DNA of 64,000 bases from Moraxella sp035181385 (GCF_035181385.1 NZ_JAXCJK010000001.1:62001-126000), one strand, 5' to 3'; shown: positions 7,517 through 17,025, counted from the stretch's first letter. The notes: generated by a model not told the origin, from the sequence alone. Translations and numbers: made by a program.

Positions 7517-8551
7517 ATGACAAAACAAACCATAAATAATGTGGTAACAAATGTTGCCAAAGAAGTAGAGCAAACAACAGAATCCACCAAGGATGTGGTC
7601 AAAGATGTGACAAAAGCAACCTCTCAGGGTTTGGAAAATGGTACCAATGATGTACTACAATTTTTGGGTGTGCCAGTTGATATTGATGGGTTGATGCAGT
7701 ATGGCTTAGAGCTTGGGGTTAATCTACTACTTGCTTTGTTCATCTTTTTTGCAGGGAAATGGGTTGGCAAGCGTCTTTTGTCGGTGGTTAATCGTGTTTT
7801 AGAAAGTACGCAACTTGATCAAACGGTGGTTAATTTTTTAAACAACCTTTTGTATGGCGTGATGATTGTTGCTGTTTTATTGGCGGCACTGAATAAACTG
7901 GGGATAAATACCAACTCATTCGTAGCGGTTCTGGGTGCGGCAGCAGTGGCGGTCGGTATGTCGCTAAAAGATCAGTTGTCTAATTTGGCAGCGGGTGTGA
8001 TGATTGTGGTATTTCGTCCATTTAGTCGGGGTGATTATGTTGAGGTGGGTGGTAAAACTGGTACGGTGATTGAGATTACATTGGTCAATACACGCATCAG
8101 AACACCCAGCAATCACGAGGTCATCATTCCTAATGGTGATATCATGACGACATCTAGTACCAATTATTCATCATTGCCTACACGCCGAGTTGAGGTATTG
8201 GTTGGTATTGGTTATCAAAGCGACATACAAACAGCACGCAACATTATGTTGTCGGTTGCCAAAGAGCATGAGCTCATTTTGTCAGAGCGTGAGCCTTTGG
8301 TTAGAGTAACTGCTTTATCAGAAAGCTCGGTGGATTTGACGCTGTATGTATGGACGCAAAATGATGACTGGTTTGGGGTACAGTGTGATTTATTGGAACA
8401 AATAAAATACGCTTTTGATGAGGCTGGGGTGGATATCCCATTTCCAAATCGTACACTGCATTTAGAAAGTCTTGATAATTTGACAAAGTTACTACAAGAG
8501 CAAAGTATTGATAAAATGTCAGATTTAACAAAGCAGCATAATAAAGAGTGA
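7517..8551 (+). CDS. Small-conductance mechanosensitive channel, MscS family
   Basis: This 344-residue inner-membrane channel opens under membrane tension to release solutes after hypo-osmotic shock. Residues about 1-60 are a charged, helical extension rich in T, K, E and V that standard MscS lacks. Membrane helices follow near 66-90 and 110-130. The pore helix region is visible as VLGAAAVAVGMSLKDQLSNLAAG, and then comes the beta domain signature FRPFSRGDYVEVGGKTGTVIEI. The C-terminal vestibule runs to a charged tail. It stands alone between the cysG operon and a terminator. The start has only a weak GGGTG ribosome binding site. Confidence 0.92.
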   Translation: MTKQTINNVVTNVAKEVEQTTESTKDVVKDVTKATSQGLENGTNDVLQFLGVPVDIDGLMQYGLELGVNLLLALFIFFAGKWVGKRLLSVVNRVLESTQLDQTVVNFLNNLLYGVMIVAVLLAALNKLGINTNSFVAVLGAAAVAVGMSLKDQLSNLAAGVMIVVFRPFSRGDYVEVGGKTGTVIEITLVNTRIRTPSNHEVIIPNGDIMTTSSTNYSSLPTRRVEVLVGIGYQSDIQTARNIMLSVAKEHELILSEREPLVRVTALSESSVDLTLYVWTQNDDWFGVQCDLLEQIKYAFDEAGVDIPFPNRTLHLESLDNLTKLLQEQSIDKMSDLTKQHNKE

Positions 8552-8602
8552 TGATAGCAGAGTGATGGTTATAATGAACAGTGGTGATCATGATGAGTAA
8601 AC

Positions 8603-8633
8603 AAAAAATCCCTAATACATTTAGGGATTTTTT
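8603..8633. terminator. Bidirectional terminator between mscS-type gene and sthA
   Basis: AAAAAATCCCTAA pairs with TTAGGGATTTTTT around a short loop. A-runs and T-runs flank both arms, so it can serve the two convergent genes. Confidence 0.8.
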
Positions 8634-8686
8634 GTTTTGTGGTATTTATCATAACCATCATGTTTTAGGTCAATATAAACGGCTAT

Positions 8687-10264
8687 TTAAAAAATACGAT
8701 TTAAGCCGTTGAGTGCTGCCACACGGTAGGCTTCAGCCATCGTTGGGTAGTTGAAGGTGGTGGAGATAAAATATTCTAGCGTGTGGCCACATTTCATGAC
8801 TGCCTGACCAATATGAATGATCTCGGAAGCATGATTACCATAGCAATGAATGCCCAAAATTTCTAAGGTCTCACGGTGAAATAAAATTTTTAATACACCA
8901 GAGCGTTCACCAATGATCTGTGCGCGTGCCAAATGTTTAAAAAATGCCTGTCCAACTTCATAAGGAATTTGGTCTCGTGTTAAGTCTTCTTCGGTCGCAC
9001 CAATACTTGAAATCTCAGGAATGGTATAAATGCCAGTTGGTACACTGTCAATGAATTCAGCTTGCTCATCACCTACCATAAAACCTGCGGCGTTGCGTCC
9101 TTGGTCATAAGCAGCAGAGGCCAGTGATGGCCAGCCAATGACATCACCAACTGCATAGATATTTGGTATGTTGGTGCGATAGGTTTTATCAACTTCAAGC
9201 TGGCCACGATTGTTGGCTTTTAGACCAATGGCTTCTAGGTTTAAACTTTCGGTATTGCCCGAGCGTCCATTGCACCATAAAATGGCATCGGATTTAATTT
9301 TCTTACCGCTTTTTAGGTGTAATATCACACAATCATCATGAGTTTCTAGGTGGTGAATTTCTTCATTATTGCGAATGCGTACGCCAAATTGTCGAAAGTC
9401 ATGACTGAGTGCATCAGAGATTTCATTATCCAAATAGCTGAGCAACTGGTCCTTATTATTAATCAAATCAACAACATAACCCAAGCCTGTAAAGATAGAA
9501 GCGTACTCACAGCCAATCACCCCAGCACCATAGATGATGATTTTACGAGCGACATAATCCATTTGTAGGATTTTGTCAGAATCAAAGACTCTTGGGTGGT
9601 CAAAGTCCAAAGCATCTGGACGATAGGGGCGAGAACCAACAGCAATGACTGCTTGGTTGAAAGTAAGGGTTTGTTTAATGCCGTCTTCTGGTGATTCAAC
9701 TTGTAAAGTATGTGTGTCCACAAAACTGCCCCAGCCTTGAATGATTTCAATGCGATTGCGTTCATAAAATAGGCGATGGGTATTGACCTGGCTTAAAATA
9801 ACTCGGCGAGCCTTGCTGAGTACTTTATTGAGTGGCACTTGAAAGTTGTCTGTAAATGAGCTAAACAAAGGGTCTCGCCGCATGGCAATGATGTTAAAAA
9901 CCGATTGACGCAGTGCCTTGCTGGGAATGGTACCAACATGAGCACAGTTACCACCCACTTGGTCTCGTGGGTCAATGACAGCAACTCTTAAGCCTGATTT
10001 GGCAAGCTTCATCGCAGCTGCCTCACCTGCAGGGCCTGCACCCAAGACGATGGCATCGTATTCATAACCATGTTTTTTGTGTTCTTTGGCACCGCTTGGC
10101 GTATGCAGTTCAATGCGTTGGCCGTCTAGTGGGCTGATGAGCGTTTGGTGAATGAGATCGGCATCTACCTGTTCGTGAATTTGTGAATTGGCGTCTTTGA
10201 TGTCATGGCTTTGACTGATCGCTTCCTTCTTTACCGTGTCTGTATTTGCTGTTTTTTTGGTCAT
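8687..10264 (-). CDS. sthA: Soluble pyridine nucleotide transhydrogenase (Si-specific)
   Basis: This FAD flavoprotein exchanges hydride between NADPH and NAD in the cytoplasm and balances the two pools. The FAD-binding loop is VLGAGPAGEAAAMKLAKSG. The disulfide-region motif reads GGNCAHVGTIPSK, with only the first cysteine of the lipoamide dehydrogenase pair, which is the hallmark of SthA. The second nucleotide-binding loop (IIIYGAGVIGCEYASI) and the C-terminal dimer domain (FNYPTMAEAYRVAALNG) are intact. At 525 residues it is about 60 longer than E. coli SthA; the extra is a polar N-terminal segment before YEYDAIVLGAG. AAGG 7 bases upstream supports the long start. Confidence 0.94.
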   Translation of the reverse strand: MTKKTANTDTVKKEAISQSHDIKDANSQIHEQVDADLIHQTLISPLDGQRIELHTPSGAKEHKKHGYEYDAIVLGAGPAGEAAAMKLAKSGLRVAVIDPRDQVGGNCAHVGTIPSKALRQSVFNIIAMRRDPLFSSFTDNFQVPLNKVLSKARRVILSQVNTHRLFYERNRIEIIQGWGSFVDTHTLQVESPEDGIKQTLTFNQAVIAVGSRPYRPDALDFDHPRVFDSDKILQMDYVARKIIIYGAGVIGCEYASIFTGLGYVVDLINNKDQLLSYLDNEISDALSHDFRQFGVRIRNNEEIHHLETHDDCVILHLKSGKKIKSDAILWCNGRSGNTESLNLEAIGLKANNRGQLEVDKTYRTNIPNIYAVGDVIGWPSLASAAYDQGRNAAGFMVGDEQAEFIDSVPTGIYTIPEISSIGATEEDLTRDQIPYEVGQAFFKHLARAQIIGERSGVLKILFHRETLEILGIHCYGNHASEIIHIGQAVMKCGHTLEYFISTTFNYPTMAEAYRVAALNGLNRIF

Positions 10265-10337
10265 GGATTGGCCTTGTTTTGGTGAGTTGTATTTAACATG
10301 AATTGTGAATATGAAGGCTGGCAGTGCTGATTAAAAT

Positions 10338-11222
10338 TTATCCGATGCGTCTGGCAAGCCCAGTAACTTGTAAAATGCGTGTGGCGATTTCTTCAACACT
10401 CATCTCCGACACATTCAAATTGGGGATTTTTTGGGTGTTATAAATCGCTTGAATTGCACGCTGTTCTTCTTGGCACTGAGCAAGCGAAGCATAGCGACTG
10501 CCTGCTTTACGCTCTTGACGAATCCTAACCAGTCGTTCGGTGTCAATCGTTAGGCCAAACAGCTTATGGCGGTAAGGTTGTAATACCTTGGGTAGATTGC
10601 TGGCGTCCAAATCGTCCTCGGTGAGCGGGTAATTGGCTGCACGAATACCAAACTGTAAGGCAAGATATAGTGATGTCGGTGTTTTGCCCGAACGAGATAG
10701 GCCAACTAAAATAATATCTGCACCATCATAATGGTTGGTGCGTGCACCATCATCATTATCAAGTGCATAATGCACCGCATCAATACGAGCTTTGTAATCT
10801 TCTGAATCCACATCACCATGTGCCATGCCTGAATGTGAATTGGGAGTTTCACCGATTTCAGTGGCGATGCGATGGATTAGACCTTCGTAGATATCAAGGT
10901 TGGTTGCATCTGCACCATTGATGATGGTGCGAATTTCATCACTGACAATTGTATCAAAGACGAGTGGTTTTAGCCCTGATGAACGATGTGCTTCATTGAT
11001 TCTACTGACTGCTTTATGGGCCAATTCTATGGTATCTACATAGGGAATGATTTTGATATCAAATTTGACATTGCCAAATTGACTCAGTAATGAGCGTCCT
11101 AAGGTTTCGGCGGTAATGGCTGTGCCATCAGAGATAAAAAATGCACTACGCAAAAGTACTTGTGATGTGCTGAGTTTTTCTTGTGTTCGTTGGTTTGATG
11201 CGGTGGGGGTGTGAACATACAT
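10338..11222 (-). CDS. ppsR: PEP synthase regulatory protein (kinase/pyrophosphorylase, DUF299)
   Basis: PpsR inactivates PEP synthase by ADP-dependent threonine phosphorylation and reactivates it by phosphate-dependent removal. The P-loop-like motif GLSRSGKT lies at residues 174-181 of 294. N-terminal RSAFFISDGTAITAETLG is the family signature, and the C-terminal SVEEIATRILQ ending is also typical. AAGGA 6-7 bases before the ATG supports the start. It is divergent from its target ppsA, with a 246-base AT-rich intergenic region that must hold both promoters. Confidence 0.96.
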   Translation of the reverse strand: MYVHTPTASNQRTQEKLSTSQVLLRSAFFISDGTAITAETLGRSLLSQFGNVKFDIKIIPYVDTIELAHKAVSRINEAHRSSGLKPLVFDTIVSDEIRTIINGADATNLDIYEGLIHRIATEIGETPNSHSGMAHGDVDSEDYKARIDAVHYALDNDDGARTNHYDGADIILVGLSRSGKTPTSLYLALQFGIRAANYPLTEDDLDASNLPKVLQPYRHKLFGLTIDTERLVRIRQERKAGSRYASLAQCQEEQRAIQAIYNTQKIPNLNVSEMSVEEIATRILQVTGLARRIG

Positions 11223-11468
11223 GGCTTATCCTTTGTCCTTGTTGATGCGCCAATATTTGAAAATTCACAAAAGTATAGCATAAAAAACGCTTAATTTTGA
11301 GTGATATTTGGCAATCAACGGAAATTTTCTTTAAAAAAATGGGTATTTATAAGTTGGTAAAAATCATTTTTAAATAAAATATCACTTATTTTTATAAAAA
11401 ATAACATTGAGTATTGGTTAATTTACCGCTATAATTTAACAAATTTTTATACAGTTGGGGGAAGTCTC

Positions 11469-13829
11469 ATGACACAAGTCATTCCATTTAGTCGTCTTGG
11501 TAAAGATGATGTAGAAATTGTCGGCGGCAAAAACTCATCATTGGGTGAGATGATCAGCAATCTTGCCAATGTTGGTGTGTCTGTGCCAAATGGCTTTGCC
11601 ACCACTGCAGATGCCTTCAATCGATTTTTAAACGAGTCGGGTTTGCTTGATAAAATCAATGCTGAGTTAAAGGGGCTTGATGTCGATGATGTTGAAAAAT
11701 TAACCGAAGTTGGTGCTAAGGTGCGTGGTTGGGTCATTTCTCAGAAGTTGCCAAGTGATTTGGAAAATGAGATTCGGGCAGCTTATGATGAATTGACTGG
11801 CGGTCAAGATGTGGCGGTGGCGGTGCGTTCCAGTGCTACCGCTGAAGACTTGCCTGATGCTTCTTTTGCAGGTCAGCAAGAAACATTTTTGAACATTCGT
11901 GGCATTGATAATGTTTTGATCGCCATTAAAGAGGTTTTTGCCAGCCTTTATAATGACCGTGCGATTGCTTATCGTGTGCACAAAGGCTTTGAACATGCAG
12001 GCGTGGCACTGTCAGCTGGCGTACAACGCATGGTGCGTTCAGAGACTGGTACCAGTGGTGTGATGTTCACATTGGATACCGAAAGTGGTTTTGATGAGGT
12101 TGTATTCATCACTGCAAGTTATGGTTTGGGTGAGATGGTGGTGCAAGGGGCGGTAAACCCTGATGAATTTTATTTATCCAAAAAACTGCTGGCAGAAAAT
12201 CGTCCTGCTGTAATACGCCGTAATCTTGGTTCAAAGCACATTAAGATGGTTTATGGTGATGAAGGCACAACCAAGCGTTCTACTAAAATCGTTGATGTGG
12301 ATAAAAGCGAGCGTCAGCAGTTTGCTTTAAGTACAGATGAACTGACCGCTCTTGCCAAGCAAGCTTTGATTATTGAGAAGCACTATGGCTGTCCTATGGA
12401 TATTGAGTGGGCAAAAGATGGTGATACTGGTGAATTATTCATTGTGCAAGCACGCCCAGAAACGGTAAAATCTCGCCAAGATAAGACCAGCATGGAGCGT
12501 TATGTCATCAATAGCAAAGGGGCGAAAGTCTTGTGCGAAGGGCGCTCTATTGGTCAGCGTATCGGATCTGGCAAGGTGAAGATTGTAACCAATCTCAATG
12601 AAATGAGTAAGGTACAAGACGGCGATGTATTGGTTTCGGACATGACCGATCCAGATTGGGAACCTGTGATGAAGCGAGCATCTGCCATCATTACAAATCG
12701 TGGTGGCCGTACTTGCCATGCAGCGATTATCGCCCGTGAATTGGGCGTGCCTGCGATTGTCGGCTGTGGCAATGCTACTGAGTTATTGGCAGATGGCCAA
12801 GCTGTTACGGTATCATGTGCCGAGGGTGATACAGGGTTTATTTATGATGGGTTGCTTGATTTTGAAGTGCAAAAAAATTCGGTATCTAGTATGCCAGAGC
12901 TTGCCTTTAAAGTGATGATGAATGTTGGTAATCCTGACCGTGCTTTTGATTTTGCTCAGATTCCTAACGAAGGTGTGGGTTTGGCAAGACTTGAATTCAT
13001 CATTAATCGTATGATTGGTGTGCACCCTAAGGCTCTACTTAATATAGACAGTCTGCCACAAGAAACTCGCCTACAGGTTTTTGAGCGTATGGCAGGCTAT
13101 AATTCACCTGTAGAGTTCTACATCAATAAACTCATCGAAGGCATTGCCACGCTTGCTGTTGCTTTTAAAGATAAGCCTGTGATTGTGCGTATGAGTGATT
13201 TTAAATCCAATGAATATGCCAACCTCATTGGTGGCAAGCTTTATGAGCCACATGAAGAAAACCCCATGCTTGGTTTTCGTGGAGCAAGTCGCTATGTTTC
13301 GGAGAATTTCCGTGACTGCTTTGAGCTTGAATGCCTTGCTTTAAAATATGTGCGAAATGATATGGGTCTGACCAATGTTAAAATTATGATTCCATTTGTT
13401 CGCACCACAAGTGAAGCAGAAGCGGTGATCAGACTGCTAGAAGAAAATGGCTTAAAGCGTGGTGAGAACGCTCTTGAAATCATCATGATGTGTGAGCTAC
13501 CGACCAATGCTTTGCTTGCTGATGAATTTTTACAATATTTTGACGGCTTTTCTATTGGCTCAAATGACTTGACGCAATTAACCTTGGGTCTTGACCGTGA
13601 CAGTGGCATCGTCTCGCACTTGTTTGATGAGCGAGACCCTGCAGTCAAAAAGCTACTTGGCATGGCGATTGAAGCCTGTCGCAAACAAGGCAAATATGTC
13701 GGGATTTGCGGTCAAGGACCTTCTGACCATCCAGACCTTGCCAAATGGCTGATGGAGCAGGGCATTTCATCGGTATCGTTAAACCCTGATACAGTGCTAG
13801 ACACTTGGCTGTTTTTGGCAGATAAATAG
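11469..13829 (+). CDS. ppsA: Phosphoenolpyruvate synthase
   Basis: PEP synthase makes PEP, AMP and phosphate from pyruvate, ATP and water, which lets the cell run gluconeogenesis from pyruvate or lactate. The 786 residues match full length. The N-terminal ATP-binding domain shows VGGKNSSLGEM and AVRSSATAEDLPDASFAGQQ. The phosphohistidine is His417 in GGRTCHAAIIARELG; the preceding Thr is the site modified by PpsR. The catalytic Cys747 lies in ICGQGPSDHPD. GGGGGAAG 6 bases before the ATG is a strong ribosome binding site. It is divergent from ppsR. Confidence 0.97.
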   Translation: MTQVIPFSRLGKDDVEIVGGKNSSLGEMISNLANVGVSVPNGFATTADAFNRFLNESGLLDKINAELKGLDVDDVEKLTEVGAKVRGWVISQKLPSDLENEIRAAYDELTGGQDVAVAVRSSATAEDLPDASFAGQQETFLNIRGIDNVLIAIKEVFASLYNDRAIAYRVHKGFEHAGVALSAGVQRMVRSETGTSGVMFTLDTESGFDEVVFITASYGLGEMVVQGAVNPDEFYLSKKLLAENRPAVIRRNLGSKHIKMVYGDEGTTKRSTKIVDVDKSERQQFALSTDELTALAKQALIIEKHYGCPMDIEWAKDGDTGELFIVQARPETVKSRQDKTSMERYVINSKGAKVLCEGRSIGQRIGSGKVKIVTNLNEMSKVQDGDVLVSDMTDPDWEPVMKRASAIITNRGGRTCHAAIIARELGVPAIVGCGNATELLADGQAVTVSCAEGDTGFIYDGLLDFEVQKNSVSSMPELAFKVMMNVGNPDRAFDFAQIPNEGVGLARLEFIINRMIGVHPKALLNIDSLPQETRLQVFERMAGYNSPVEFYINKLIEGIATLAVAFKDKPVIVRMSDFKSNEYANLIGGKLYEPHEENPMLGFRGASRYVSENFRDCFELECLALKYVRNDMGLTNVKIMIPFVRTTSEAEAVIRLLEENGLKRGENALEIIMMCELPTNALLADEFLQYFDGFSIGSNDLTQLTLGLDRDSGIVSHLFDERDPAVKKLLGMAIEACRKQGKYVGICGQGPSDHPDLAKWLMEQGISSVSLNPDTVLDTWLFLADK

Positions 13830-13852
13830 CTTTTATATTACTCTATAGCGTT

Positions 13853-13902
13853 TTCCGCAGGTCTTTTTATCTAAATTAAAATAGACCTGTGGAATTTTTT
13901 TT
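13853..13902 (+). terminator. Terminator after ppsA
   Basis: TTCCGCAGGTCT pairs with AGACCTGTGGAA (one G-U pair) around an 18-base loop and is followed by eight T. It ends ppsA and separates it from the TPR pseudogene. Confidence 0.85.
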
Positions 13903-13979
13903 AATCAAATTTATTGATTTTATAAAAATTACATGCTAAAAATTGGGTATGTTATTTTGTTGGTTTAAAGGACTTTGAT

Positions 13980-15604
13980 ATGAATAGGGTTAAAAATTTG
14001 GAATTCGTTGTTTATCATGACAGTAGAGATATTGTTGCTTTTTTTCTGCTGTAAAAGATTTGTTTGGAAAGTTAGGCTTGGATGAGAAAAGCTTTAACCC
14101 AAGTTTGTCCAAATATCTATATTTGTTTTATCCTACTGATACTATTGTAAAATCTAACTTTTATCGGTGTGATTTGAATTTAACAGAAAAAATCCCTTTA
14201 GAGCAAAGAATTCGTTATAGAACTAAAAATGTTTTGGATTCAACATATGCTGCAATTATTGATTACCTTAATAAAAATATTGGCGAAAAGAAAATTTCTA
14301 TTTGTGTTGTATGTCATTCACAATTGGATGAGTTTAGTCAAAGATTTTTTGAAATGGCTCAAAAGTTTAGCAACTGGGATATTTCTTACAATATAAAATG
14401 TTGTTATGCTTTAGATTTGTCTAGAAATCAAAATGATGAGAGGTTGTATGATAAATTAAGCATATTAAAGTTTAATGGAAAGGGTAGGTTTGACAAGGAT
14501 TTATATGATGATTTAATTGATATCGCACCTGAGTACTTGAATGCTGGAGATGCCTTGACTGCAAGGAATATTTGTAATTTTATCAAGAGTTTTTATGGTG
14601 ATTCTAATCTATGGAATGTTCTTTCCATATCTGAACAAATGTTGAAAAACCCTATAATGTCTGAGTATTATTTAGACTTAATGCTGAATGACGACAATAT
14701 CCAAAAGTATAAAAACGGTTCTAGGTATTCTAAGGCTATGCTATATGCTAGAATGCATAGTCAAGAAATTCAAAGTATAGAGAAGTCAGAACGCCTATTA
14801 GAACAAGCCTATGATGCAATTGTAAACTCTAGTGAATATGTAGAAAATCACCCAAGTGCAATTTTTTCCGCTTTATTTAATCGCAATGGATATGCTTTGG
14901 TCTTGTTTAGGAAGGATAGAGTAGAGGAAGCGAAAGACTTGATGGTGGATTGTATAAATAAAATTGATAAACTATCCATCCATGATAGAGAGGAGGAGTT
15001 GGAGTTATATCGTTCTGTTTTAGTGTATAACCTAGCTCAATGTTATGAAAAGCTTGGGGATTATAATAATGCTATCATTTCTCTAAACAAACTTTTGGAT
15101 AAAGATGAATTGATGGATACTTATTATTTGGATTTATCAAGAATTTTTGGGCTTGTAAATGATCTAGATTCCGCTATATCTAGTTGTAAAAAAGCAACCT
15201 CAATCAATCATTATAGCCATCAAAACTGGGCAATGCTTGCTTATTGGCAATTGTAGAATCAATTATATACTGAGTCAGCAAATAGTTATTATTATGCTTA
15301 TAAGCTCTGTCTTGATTCTAAAAAGTCTTTGAGTTACCTAAATAATGCCCTTTATTCAAAAATTTCATCCAAAGAAAATGATTGTTGCTTGAATGCAGAG
15401 CAAATATTAAAAGAACTTATAATGCACGAGGAATTGTTTGTATTGGATGAGAGTGAAGTTATAAGATCTTTTAGCTTGTTGGCGGAATCCGAATTGCACA
15501 GAGGTAACAATGAGCAAACTCTCACTTATTTGTCATTAGCACTAGATGAGTTTCCTTATAGTGTTATTTTAAAGCAGAATTATGATTATTTAAGTTCATT
15601 GTAA
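13980..15604 (+). pseudogene. Broken TPR-repeat protein gene (frameshift in T7, internal amber stop)
   Basis: The gene starts at ATG 13980 behind AAAGGA, reads 24 codons, and stops at 14052. One extra T in the T7 run at 14039-14045 would join it to the long frame through FFSAVKDLFGKLGLDEKSF. That frame stops at an amber TAG (15254-15256, after WAMLAYWQL) and then continues in the same phase to TAA at 15602. Restored, it encodes about 540 residues. The last half holds degenerate TPR-like helices such as LVYNLAQCYEKLGDYNNAIISLNKLL; I do not recognise the N-terminal half. Arg codons are mostly AGA/AGG and the DNA is much more AT-rich than ppsA, so it was probably acquired. T TTT TTT is also a possible -1 slippage site. 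Confidence 0.75.
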
Positions 15605-15612
15605 CTTCAATA

Positions 15613-15644
15613 AAATACGGTTAAGTATTAACCTAACCGTATTT
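15613..15644. terminator. Hairpin between the TPR pseudogene and a 22-codon minus-strand frame
   Basis: AAATACGGTTA pairs perfectly with TAACCGTATTT around a 10-base loop. On the minus strand the hairpin is followed by TTTATTG and on the plus strand by a short TTTC. It can serve the two convergent reading frames on either side. Confidence 0.65.
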
Positions 15645-15675
15645 CTACTTCTTGCACAGAATAAATAATTAAAAA

Positions 15676-15744
15676 CTAGGGTTGATTGTAAAGCAAATCG
15701 TGATCAACTTTTTGTGCTTTTGGGGCTTGAATTACCAATTGCAT
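15676..15744 (-). CDS. Possible 22-residue peptide with strong ribosome binding site
   Basis: On the minus strand AAGGAAG stands 5 bases before an ATG that opens 22 codons. The product begins MQLVIQAPKAQKV and ends DHDLLYNQP, then TAG. A terminator hairpin follows 32 bases past the stop. The N-terminus is mildly hydrophobic, the middle basic (K9, K12) and the end acidic and aromatic, which suits a leader plus core peptide or a signalling peptide, but no modifying enzyme is present in the window. No convincing promoter was found. It lies between the TPR pseudogene and the MFS gene. I do not recognise the sequence. Confidence 0.4.
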   Translation of the reverse strand: MQLVIQAPKAQKVDHDLLYNQP

Positions 15745-15780
15745 AATAACTTCCTTTTTAAAGTGAATTGAGGTTTTTTG

Positions 15781-17025
15781 ATGATTAACGCAATTTTCTC
15801 ATCTCATGCCAGTTTAAAATGGTATGCTTTTTTTACCTTGTTTTTCCAGATGGGCATGGCGGTGTCGCTGGCAGCCATGCCGCTGTATTTTAAGCATGAA
15901 AATGCGTTGGCTGCTTATGGCATGGCATATTCAGTCATGGCGGTTACAGGGGCGTTTTCTTTTGCTTATGGCTTATTTGTAGATAGGATTGGCTTTGCTA
16001 AGGCGTTGATGTTTGGGCTGCTGCTGTATGCGTTCGCCTTGTCCATGCGAGTATTTACCAGTCCGATGATTGCCATCATGACCGCCATCATGGCAGGCGT
16101 TGGAGCTTCTACAGCACTGCTTACCAAGCGTGCTTGGATATTTCACATTTCACAAAGCGATGATAACAATACCACGCAGCTGACCGCCATCAATTCAATA
16201 TTAGGTAATGCCAGTACGCTGATTGGCACCGCCCTTGTATCTGTGGCGGTGTTTTTGTTTGGTTCGGTGTATTTTTGGCTGCTGTTGTTGGCAGGGTTGC
16301 TGGTACTGGTGGCGGCGTTTTTTGCTCGGCATAATCTAAATCCCAGCCCTACTTTTAATTCCAATTCCAATCCCAGTACAAATGCCAATAGCAATACGCC
16401 CAGCAACAAATCCAGTTCGGCAATGCAGACGGTAAGACAAACATGGACGGTGTTTGTGGGCTTGTTTGTGCTGGCAAACTTTGTGATGGGAGTGTATGTT
16501 GGGCTGTTTAAGCCTTATTTGATTTTGATGTTTGTGGATTATGGCGTGCCTGAGTTCAAGTCTGTCTTTATTTTTCTTTTGACAACACTCATGACCATCG
16601 TGGTAAATGCTTGGCTATTAAAGCATCATTATTGGGTGAAAAACACGCCTTTTGTGGGTTATTTTGTGGCGATGGCAGGTTATGTTGGCTCGTTTTTGCT
16701 GATGGCGGTAGGGCTGTATTTTGAGCTTGGGCTTTGGCTGTTGGTGTTGGCGGTATTGGCAAGAAGTGCTTTTTCAGGCTTGGCGGTGTCTTTTGAGGAA
16801 GTGCTAGAATACGAGCTTTTTGATAAGGCGGTCTTGGCGACAGCACTGGGCTTGACGCAGACGGCATTTTTGGCAGGCGATGCGGCAGGTTCTTTGCTGA
16901 CGAGCTTGTGGATTGTGCCAAAGAACAGCGATGATTATGCACGGCTTTGTCTGTATTCTGCGGCGTTGGCGGTGGTGCATATGGCGGTGTTTGCCTGCCT
17001 AAAAATAAAGTCTAAGCGGCGATAG
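15781..17025 (+). CDS. MFS transporter
   Basis: This 414-residue integral membrane protein has about 12 hydrophobic helices, typical of the major facilitator superfamily. The intracellular loop VDRIGFAKALMFG corresponds to the conserved motif between helices 2 and 3. The central loop (about residues 185-215) is a low-complexity stretch of Asn, Ser, Pro and Thr, richer than usual. The start is ATG 15781; GAGG lies 9 bases before it, and the TTG immediately upstream is not needed. Substrate cannot be told from sequence. It is the first gene after the TPR/peptide locus and could be an exporter for that locus, but this rests on position only. Confidence 0.85.
   Translation: MINAIFSSHASLKWYAFFTLFFQMGMAVSLAAMPLYFKHENALAAYGMAYSVMAVTGAFSFAYGLFVDRIGFAKALMFGLLLYAFALSMRVFTSPMIAIMTAIMAGVGASTALLTKRAWIFHISQSDDNNTTQLTAINSILGNASTLIGTALVSVAVFLFGSVYFWLLLLAGLLVLVAAFFARHNLNPSPTFNSNSNPSTNANSNTPSNKSSSAMQTVRQTWTVFVGLFVLANFVMGVYVGLFKPYLILMFVDYGVPEFKSVFIFLLTTLMTIVVNAWLLKHHYWVKNTPFVGYFVAMAGYVGSFLLMAVGLYFELGLWLLVLAVLARSAFSGLAVSFEEVLEYELFDKAVLATALGLTQTAFLAGDAAGSLLTSLWIVPKNSDDYARLCLYSAALAVVHMAVFACLKIKSKRR

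Noticed and set aside
16330..16425. Asn/Ser/Pro-rich low-complexity segment in the MFS gene as a tandem repeat
   Set aside because: The unit is not regular at DNA level and lies in the central cytoplasmic loop, which is variable in MFS proteins.
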